The position numbers were made by a program, and so were the translations under genes. Below are positions 56,341 to 64,000 of a stretch of 64,000 nucleotides of DNA, piece after piece (within the stretch, counting starts at the first letter, position 1; the number at the start of each line of letters is the position of its first letter). The notes beneath the pieces were generated by a model. The model had not been told where the DNA came from. It did no database searches and worked only from the letters and a program-made list of their open reading frames with translations. Where the stretch lies: the NCBI RefSeq assembly GCF_023091745.1, contig NC_068924.1, forward strand, positions 65,426,832 through 65,490,831. Direction: 5' to 3'. Source of the stretch: Budorcas taxicolor (Eukaryota; Chordata; Mammalia; Artiodactyla; Bovidae).

Positions 56341-57104
56341 AGCTAGTCTCATGTATTTATTTTATTGACAAAACTAAGAGATGCTTTAATGAGGAGTAGT
56401 GTCTGCTCACTTAGCGCTGCATGTATTCAATTTTCTATTCTTTGGAATTGGGGTTGCTTAGGAAGGAATGTAATTTTAAAATATATGATTTGTTTTTATG
56501 TTATCTTGAGTCTATTTATTGTTTAAAACTAGAATGAACAAAATAAATAACTTACTAGTTCTAGACTATAGTTAATAAAACAACTTTATATTTCCGGTAG
56601 AATAAATACTAAGTTGGTGGTTTTAAATTAGTAAAAAGAATATGACGTTCTTATCTAACACAGAACGTTAAGAATAGTTCCATAAGCTACTATTAGTTTA
56701 ATAATGTGTAAAATATTGAAAAATTTAGCAAACAAGAAGAAAATCTTTGAAGTTCATATTTCTGCCATTCAAAGATAATTCTTTTAGTATGTTGACAAAT
56801 GTTCTTTCCTAATTTTAAAATATTTATATATATGGATATATGAATTTATATTTATATAACTAAAATTTTTAAAATTATGTCTTGATTATTTTCCTTAACA
56901 TAATGTGTGGGGCTTTTTTTTTTTTGAGCACTCTTAAAAGAGATTTAACATAGTTTAATAGTAATTTATCATATGATTTGTAATTTGTTTAAATGTTCTC
57001 CTGTGATTGCCAATTTAACTTGTTTCTGATGTTTTACTAGTATAAAAATTCTGTACTGAACTTTTTTGGTGTATGTCTTTATATACAATTTGATGATTTT
57101 CTTA
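56341..57104. other. AT-rich sequence, nothing recognised
   Basis: Contains a (TA)-rich patch near 56817-56860 and a T-run near 56916. No gene or repeat family was recognised. Confidence 0.45.
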
Positions 57105-57378
57105 GCAAGGAAACAGTGGTGTGATGGTGAAGAGCTCAGTCTTTAGAGCTAAATTATCTGTTTTTTTGTCCATCTATATCACTTAACAACTGTATGACCT
57201 TTAGAAAATTCCTAAATTTCTCAGCCTTTAAGTGGTCTCACCTATAAATTGTGGATAATTACAATATCTACCTTACAGGATTGTTACAAAAATTTAATAA
57301 AGACTATATGAAAATGTGATATCAGGAGCACTCAGAAGAGTACCTTGAACTTGCTGAGCAATAAATGTTAAATAAATA
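57105..57378 (+). mobile_element. MIR SINE, near full length
   Basis: Head agtggtgtgatggtgaagag, core ttctcagcctttaagtggtc, and the terminal ataaatgttaaataaataaa. It is followed by an A-rich low-complexity run to about 57410. Confidence 0.72.
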
Positions 57379-57480
57379 AAAGAAAAAGAAAAAAAAGAAA
57401 AGAAAAATCAGTATTATATGTTTTATGAACAATAGAATTGCTCTGTAAAGCCATCAGTATACAGCATTTTTAAATACTGA

Positions 57481-57930
57481 TTTAATTTTTTAATGTTTAT
57501 TAAAATATTTCTATAAGTTTTAAAAGTTATACATTTATAGTTATAACAAAATATTGACTATATTCCCCATGTTGCACAATACATCCTTGAGCCAATCTTA
57601 AACCCAAAGTTTGTACTTCCTCATCACATTGCTGGATCATGTTAGTTCTACTATAAATTTTGAGGAATCTTTATACTATATTCCATACCAGTTACACAAT
57701 ATTGCATTCTCACCAACCATGTACAAGGATCCCAATTTCTCCACATCTTCACCAGTATCTCTCTCTCTCTTTTTTAATAACAGCCACCTGTATAGTGTAA
57801 ACAGGTATCTTGTCATTTTGATTTGTACTTCCATATGGTAAGTTATGTTCAGTATCTTTTCTATCTTATTGGCCATTTGTATGTCTTCCTTGGAGAAATA
57901 TCTGCTCAAGGCCTCTTTAATACATCCAAT
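57481..57930 (-). mobile_element. Old L1 3' UTR fragment
   Basis: agttataacaaaatattgac and ttccccatgttgcacaatac, then ccaaccatgtacaaggatcc and ccacatcttcaccagtatct, are the reversed L1 3' UTR and end-of-ORF2 neighbourhood. Confidence 0.78.
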
Positions 57931-59494
57931 TGTTCCATCAATATTCTTTCCAAGAAAATCTGGTATGTCATATGACAACATTGGACTGCTGTTGTTGGAT
58001 TATGGTTATGGTAGGAGGGATGAGGGAAGAGCTTTTGCTTTTATCACTGGGACTCCCAGATGATATATCCTGCAAGATGCAAAAGATATCTTGAGACACA
58101 GTAATCACTTGGCTTAAGTTACTAAGGATTTTACAAAACAAAGGATAAATTATCATGTTATAGTTACTGATTCTTTTGATCTTCCTTTGATTTCACTGAT
58201 GGGCCTACTATGATTTCTTATGGTGAAACTAACTTAGATTCATTTTGTTTTGGGGTCTGTCTATAAGACAACGAGTCAATTAAGTTATCTGTTAGGAAAA
58301 TTTGAACTCTAGTTATTGGCCTTGTTTCTCCTACCCATGCCTCCCAAATGTACTCAACTAATGGGATACATGGATGTTCTTTTTCTTTCCTTTCTGGTTT
58401 TTCTGTCATACTGTAACTTAATGTTTAGCATTTGTACCATGGGTCACAATTTTCCAACCATTTCTTAACTGTTCTTTCATGTATAACTTGTGCAAATTGG
58501 AAAAGTTGGTATAGAAATCATTCTAAGATCTGAATAAGAAAACTAACAAAAGTTTCTTCCCTCCCCAAGTTTTGATGCTTCAAAGTAGTGGTTCTCAGTT
58601 GATATAGTGGGTTATCCTAGCATTCTATGAATTGGCCTGTCCTTTGTCCTTCAGTGTTTTTATACTCATAATTTTCTTAAGCCTTTGATATCTTCTAATA
58701 TACCAAAGTCACTGACAAAACGCTCTTTAAGAGGCAAAACAACACTGAAAAAAATGGAAACATATGAGAACAACCTATTATCCTTATTTCTAAATCTTGA
58801 TTTTGGCTATTTTTTAGTATCATATACTCATAATTATAAATTAACATTTTTGCCCTGGTAAAATTATCCCTACCTGTGTGATATAAGCAAATTTATTTAC
58901 TAGTATTTTGAGTTTCCCCCAGCCTTTGTCTATATATGGATTATAAAGGAATAATAGCCTGAAATTCACTGACTCAAGTCCACAACTGCTCACAGGGCAC
59001 TTCCGACTCAAGTCATGGTTTACATGGTGCTCACATCAGTCCGGCAACTCTAGTCTCCAGGTGACATAAGATACTTACTTATTCTCTTGCTCTGATACCC
59101 AAATTTGATACACTGTCTCTGGAAGTCACTTGATCATGACCACGACTGCCCTTGCACATGGTATATTTATGAAAATACCAGTGTCTCTCAAAAGGATTCT
59201 CTGTGCTGGTGCTGCATATGCCATCAAATGTCATTGTTTATTTTCTGCCTCTAACTGGAGAAATATCTTCTCTGCTATTTCTTCTTTTGCCTTTGAAAAG
59301 AATAATTTATCTCTGAAGTCACACAGAAACCCTCAGGAGGATGTGCTGTCAATTTTTGCTAAAGGCTCAGAAATGAGTCTAGAGACTTGAGTGGCAGCAG
59401 AAGAAATGCTTTCTCTGTTTTCCCCTCTATCATTATATGAACACCTCTTTCACATGGGTCTTTCTCCCCTTAAAATCCCCTTCTGGGTGGGAAG
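57931..59494. other. About 1.5 kb unassigned block
   Basis: No repeat I recognise lies here. Several open stretches occur in plus-strand frames, the longest being 86 codons from a TTG at 59130 (the first ATG is two codons on). Minus-strand frames of 62-63 codons lie at 57968-58409. None resembles a known protein and stops are frequent. It could be an old retrocopy, a lost ERV piece, or unique DNA. Confidence 0.4.
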
Positions 59495-59975
59495 GTACTA
59501 TTCCTAGTGGTTAGGGCTGTGAGTGTTGCTGCTGGACTTACTGGGTTCACATTTCTTCTTTATCACCTACTAGTTTTGTGACTTTAGGCGACTTCCTAGA
59601 TCCCTCTATACTTCAATTTCCCCTCTAATGCGGGGATTAGACTTCCTAGTTTTGTTGAGAGGACCAAATGCATTAGTCATTCCAAGTATTTTGAATTAGG
59701 CTTGGCATTGTAAGTGTTGGTCGCTGAGTTTGTGTCCGACTCTTTGTGACCCCATGGACTATAGCCCACCAGGCTCCTCTGTCCATGGGATTCTTTAGGC
59801 AAGAATACAGGAGTGGGTAGTCATTCCCTTCTCCAGGGGATCTTCCCAACCCAGGTATCGAACCTGGGTCTCCTGAGTTACAGGCAGATTCTTTACTATC
59901 TGAGTCACCAGGGAAACTCTTGGCATTGTCAAGTCCTTGATAAGTATTAGTTGTTATTATATACCTAGACTCATC
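59495..59975 (+). mobile_element. MIR SINE split by Bov-tA
   Basis: The left piece (59495-59711) has head ctagtggttagggctgtgag and core cttcaatttcccctctaatg. The terminal ataagtattagttgttatta lies after the SINE (59919-59975). It is close to full length. Confidence 0.75.
59712..59918 (-). mobile_element. Bov-tA SINE inside a MIR
   Basis: Minus-strand copy. Perfect copies of cttggcattgt at 59701-59711 and 59919-59929 bound the insertion. Confidence 0.95.
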
Positions 59976-60639
59976 ATCATCTTTACTGGCTAGCCTCAGG
60001 TTGTATCTATGAATTTATGTATTAACAGCCTCTATGTGCATATAATATAAATATTTTTTCCTAGGTTAAACGTTTTACAGGGCTAAGAGACATAGTTTTA
60101 GTACATTAGAAAAAGTTGCCAGATGACCAAAATGTAGGTGGGAAACATTTCACCAGATGTATTTTGATCCTGATAACACCTGACTTTTATCTCTGCAATT
60201 TCCAATCCGTAGACTCAGATTTCAGAATTTGTTTCAAACAACTCAGAGGTGTGGCTATTTCTCATTGCCAGGCTGACCAAAAGCTAGAAAAGAAATCAAG
60301 AAGGAAAAGGGATTTAAAACTTAAAAGACAGGATGTAAGACACACATCTGACTGATAAGAACAGAAACAAAGGAGTGTTTAAAGATAGAATGACATGTTG
60401 AGAGTTTCAGGCTTCAGACACATGAAGTTATGGAGTTTTAATCCTTGATGGGCAGCCTGACAAGGGAATAAATGAAACTCTAGAAATCTGGGCTTTCTGC
60501 TGAAGGGATTTAGAGCTGAAGTTTTCTGTTCAGTGCCACATTCCTGGGGAGGAGGAACCCTGAGGCCTTTGTGTTTACTTCTAGGGACCAAAACAGAGAG
60601 CTGAGAAAGATGGGAATGCTGAAGGGCACATGAGATGGA
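59976..60639. other. Unique sequence, nothing recognised
   Basis: A 79-aa plus-strand ORF at 60116-60355 with a basic C-terminus is unrecognised. Confidence 0.45.
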
Positions 60640-60770
60640 GAAAGTGCTTCTGATCTTGGCCAGCTCTCACTTTAATGCTTTTCCACAGTGATACTGGTAA
60701 AGATTCCTAAGCTCTTTAAGCCTCCGTTTCCTCATCAACAGAATAGACATGTTAATTTTGGTAATACAGA
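60640..60770 (+). mobile_element. Possible MIR fragment
   Basis: gctctttaagcctccgtttc followed by ctcatcaacagaatag resembles the MIR core. The rest is too diverged. Confidence 0.45.
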
Positions 60771-60864
60771 TGAGATATGTAAAAGAGAGACAAAGTATCT
60801 ATTAGATATTACAGGTAGAGAGTCTACAACCTACACAATTTATAAGGGCCTTTTAAGATGACTG

Positions 60865-60949
60865 TGTTGGTTTAGTTGCTCAGTTCTGTCCAACTCTTGC
60901 CACCCTATGGACTATAGCCCACCAGGCTCCTCTGTCCAAGATGGAGCTA
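60865..60949 (-). mobile_element. Bov-A tail fragment
   Basis: 85 bp of the tail monomer in reverse, 5'-truncated. The TSD is taagatgactg at 60854-60864 versus taaggtgactg at 60950-60960, one mismatch. Confidence 0.87.
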
Positions 60950-61186
60950 TAAGGTGACTGAGATATAAAATATTCTTTACCTTTAAATTACACCTTGAAA
61001 AATGAATTGAAATTGAGAATGATTTTAAGGACACAGTTATAAAACTGTTGATCTTTTAAATGCCACGAAATGAGATAACATGGATATGGGTGCATTTGTA
61101 TAAATATATAATAATGTGATACTGTGTGGCATATTTGATATTAATAGACTTAGAAGTGTGTAATAACAGGGTGTTTGGAACATGTT

Positions 61187-61387
61187 GTTGTTGTTGTTGT
61201 CTAGTTGACTCTTGTGACCCCATGGACTGTAACCCGCCAGGCTCCTCTGTCCTTGGGATTTCCCAGGCAAGATTACTGGAGTGGGTTGCCATTTCCTTCT
61301 CTGGAAGATCTTCTTGACCCAGAGATCAGACCTGGGTTTCCTGCATAGTTAGGCAAATTCTTTACCACTGAGCCACCAGGGAAGCCC
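61187..61387 (-). mobile_element. Bov-tA SINE with (TTG)n tail
   Basis: Minus-strand copy with a trinucleotide tail at its left (gttgttgttgttg) and reversed head at right. The TSD is tggaacatgtt at 61176-61186 versus tggaacctgtt at 61388-61398, one mismatch. Confidence 0.94.
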
Positions 61388-61579
61388 TGGAACCTGTTAG
61401 GTATTGAAATAGTATGAATGTTTTTCCTCTCTTCTGTTTTCACTTGGAAGTCTTTTGAAGTATGGGAGGAGGTGTAAGGTTACATAATTTCAGTCAAGCA
61501 TTATCCAGGTAGTCAATATGATATTGGGCATGAAGTTATTACATAATAATTTATTTTTATTTTTACTGTAGTTTCTATT

Positions 61580-61812
61580 TTACTCTATGCATATGTTGTG
61601 CCAAATGCTCTTCTGAGTCACATATATTAACACATTCAATTTTCATACTAATTCAATGAAATAGCTGTGGCTATTATCCCAGTTTTATGGAAGAAATGAT
61701 GAAAAAATAGCCATGCTAGGCAATTTGCCAAAGCCACATCGTGATGGACCCAGAATTTGAACACAAAGATTTTTGACATTGGAGCTCAACTTATAACCAC
61801 TAAGTGGTGCTT
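61580..61812 (-). mobile_element. MIR SINE
   Basis: tgtgccaaatgctcttctga, ctattatcccagttttatgg and gatggacccagaatttgaac follow the reversed MIR order. It is nearly full length. Confidence 0.72.
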
Positions 61813-63060
61813 GGGGTACATAGGATGGATATGTACTAGTAGAGTGTTTGGGGGCATGTGCTTTTTAGTTTTGAATTCAAGGAGAAAAATATTTAGATCA
61901 AGCAAGCTTTAAAAATTTCTCCCCCGCTGCCACCACATGCAAGATGCTGGTGACAGGTGAGATGTGACAGCTTGCAAGCATGGAACACAGGGCTGGGTGA
62001 GGACAGGAGTTTCTTGTCTTCAAATATGAAGATATTCACTTCAACTTCATCTAGCTTCCTCGCAGAATGATACTGTTAGTAAATGATGCTCTGAGAAGAT
62101 AGGTATCAGAATGGCACCAAATACGTATCGGCATAGCACCTGTGTATTATTGATTCAGCCTGTCATGGCAGTGCAGAAAGCACATGCAAATTCTTGGACT
62201 CCTAATCACTCTGTGCCCTCTCAGAATGGAGTTAACAGAGAAATAATGAGCTGCAATGTCACAGAGATATTCCCTTGAATTAGGTGGGGTGGCATCAAGG
62301 ATTCTTCAGAGTATACGGGAAAGAAGCAAAACCTACTTGCTGTTGTTGTTGCTTTCTGAATGTACTCCAAAAAGTTTCTGGAGTGTAAATGAAACAAATA
62401 CATAAGCAAAAACTACATGCTTAAGGAAAACAAGATTTCTGAAAGAAGATACCTGTTCAAAAAGGATATGAGCTATCTGGAAAATGAAGAAAGCCCACCA
62501 AACATACTGGAGACTCTTAGACCTTACAACTTGTTTCCTGTTTTTTTAATGAGGCAGGAACTCCAGACTGAGCTTGGAACTGGCTGTGTGGTTTCTAAAT
62601 TTTAACATATTCAACTGAAAAAGATTCCCATTTCAAATTGTATATTCAGCAATTCCCAGCTAATTTCTTTGCTGACTCATACAGTCTAGAATTAATGAAC
62701 TTAAATATGACTCTTTAAGCTTATTTACCCTGAAAAATTGTACAACTTTCCAAAACCCTACATTTTTGACTTTATCTTTAGAAAATAATCAGAGTTATGT
62801 GTAAACATACTTGTGTAAGTATTTGAAAACATCATCATTTAAATATATAATATTTAGAAAGACCTGAATGCTATCAATGGAAGATTAATTGCTAAGTCAT
62901 AATATCCTTATGATACAATATTATCCCAGTGCTTTGCCTGGGGTCCATAGAAGAGCGATCATGAGAACAGGTTCAAGTGCTAATCCTAATTAGAAGGTGT
63001 ACTCCCCAGGGCAGCAAGGCTGAGGCAAAAAGAAGCAAGGCAAAGGATAAAAAGCAAATG
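61813..63060. other. Unique sequence, nothing recognised
   Basis: About 1.2 kb with short ORFs only (62 aa or less). No recognisable repeat, RNA or gene was found. Confidence 0.5.
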
Positions 63061-63225
63061 CAAGGACTTCCCTGGCCATCTAGTGGTTAAGACCTCCTCT
63101 TGTGATGCAGGAGGTATGGGTTTGATGCCTGTTTGGGGAGCCAAGATCCCACATGCTTTGCAGCCAAAAAACCAAAACATAAAAACAGATGCAATATTGT
63201 AACAAATTCAATAAAGGCTTTAAAG
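63061..63225 (+). mobile_element. CHR-type SINE (cetartiodactyl)
   Basis: Plus-strand tRNA-derived head (aaggacttccctggccatct, gtggttaagacctcctcttg), a truncated body, and the terminal tgtaacaaattcaataaagg. It is in opposite orientation to the CHR copy at 26242-26410. Confidence 0.8.
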
Positions 63226-63230
63226 ATGGT

Positions 63231-63372
63231 TGGCTCAAAAGGGAGGGTTATATGTATAATTATGACTGAAAACCAACACAACATTGTAAAGCAATTATTT
63301 TCCAATTTAAAAATAAAATTAAAAAAAGAAATAAAAATGATCTACATCAAAAAAGAAATCTTAAAAAAAAAA
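63231..63372 (+). mobile_element. L1 3'-terminal fragment with A-rich tail
   Basis: gagggttatatgtataatta and aacacaacattgtaaagcaa followed by long A-rich runs match the ruminant L1 terminus. It follows the CHR SINE directly. Confidence 0.72.
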
Positions 63373-64000
63373 GAAGGTACAAATGCAAAGTGACATTGCT
63401 TCACATGGCTTGCCTGCAGACTTGAGCAAGAATTTCTCTCTTGATCCCAATCTGTTTTTTACTGCTGGTCAAAGTTCATTGCTCAGGGAGTTAACATGCC
63501 CAAACTTAAGAGTGTGCCCTTGGCTCTTTTTTTCAGCCAGTAGGGAAGTCAGACTCCCTGCATTGGTTGCTTTATCCAAATTAGGCAATAGTGGGAGGAG
63601 CCAGAGACTCCAGGCATGTGGCTGCTGGGCCCCACAGAGTCATGTACCAGTGCAGTGGCTGAAACTGAGCAGGGCATGAAGTGTCAGGGGACAGTTGGGG
63701 CTGAGAGCATTCGGGGGCACGTGAGACATGAACATTTAAACAGGCAAAAACCAAATGGAAAACAGATGAGCACATTCAAAATATTATGGTTAAAAAAGAG
63801 AAGCTATTGTATATGCAATTCAATATTGTTTTTATAACTCTACACATGCATGTATGGAGAGAGAAAGAAGCGAGGATACTAAAAAGATATACAACAAATC
63901 CTCATTATACGGTCATCTTTAGAAGATGGGGTCACAATTATACTTTGGGGATTTTCTTCTTCCATTGGGATTTTCTGTGCTTCTCATGGCTTCTATGTTG
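63373..64000. other. Unique sequence, nothing recognised
   Basis: Includes a 98-aa plus-strand ORF (63383-63679) and a 64-aa minus-strand ORF, neither with a known domain. The window ends within this stretch. Confidence 0.45.

Overview
This window is nuclear DNA from a pecoran ruminant, most likely a bovid (cattle, buffalo, sheep or goat type). The evidence is the repeat content. There are ten separate insertions of the RTE-type LINE BovB and 27 copies of the BovB-tailed tRNA-derived SINEs (Bov-tA, the dimeric Bov-A2 and the double-head Bov-tA3). There are also cetartiodactyl CHR-type SINEs, ruminant L1 3' ends and a 74-bp mariner-type MITE. No protein-coding exon, rRNA, tRNA, CRISPR array or bacterial-type operon was recognised. 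Every longer open reading frame that could be identified is a decayed LINE reverse transcriptase/endonuclease, a chance translation of a SINE, or a reading of a simple repeat. The window reads as intergenic or deep-intronic sequence.

Layout. 0.9-2.7 kb: L1 tail and a minus-strand BovB whose reverse transcriptase frame carries a single nonsense codon. 2.7-8.2 kb: mostly unique sequence with three Bov-tA copies that have clean target-site duplications (TSDs). 8.2-10.2 kb: SINE, L1 and BovB in a row, all plus strand. 11-15 kb: four more Bov-tA copies, a Bov-A tail fragment, and an AT microsatellite between two L1 tails facing each other. 15.3-17.6 kb: MaLR LTR, old L1, a 50-bp tandem duplication and an L2 tail. 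18.4-20.1 kb: old L1 interrupted by a BovB tail and by a mariner MITE. 20.4-25.5 kb: a BovB cluster holding a SINE/LINE chimera inside one TSD, a 5'-inverted (twin-primed) BovB, and a 5'-truncated BovB. 26-31 kb: MIR, CHR SINE, MER5A-like DNA transposon, MaLR LTR and a long GT-rich repeat. 33.9-43.9 kb: Bov-tA, Bov-A2, L1, BovB and MaLR LTRs, one of them carrying a SINE with a (CA)n tail. 43.9-53.1 kb: Tigger/MER2-like piece, MaLR LTR, Bov-tA3 dimer, BovB tails and a layered L1/SINE/BovB nest. 54.9-56.3 kb: old L1 interrupted by an LTR-like insert. 56.3-64 kb: MIRs, L1, several Bov-tA, a CHR SINE, and a 1.5-kb unassigned block.

Relationships. BovB supplies the reverse transcriptase and endonuclease thought to mobilise Bov-tA and Bov-A2, whose 3' tails match the BovB 3' end. 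Most of the window can be read as successive insertions: MIR/L2/MER5A and MaLR first, then old L1, then CHR SINEs, BovB and Bov-tA. The TSDs listed here let several insertions be bounded to the base. Repeat family names come from sequence recognition without a database search. Subfamily names (MLT1, MER5A, MER2, CHR-2) are therefore less certain than class assignments. The intervals called BovB add up to about 15% of the window.
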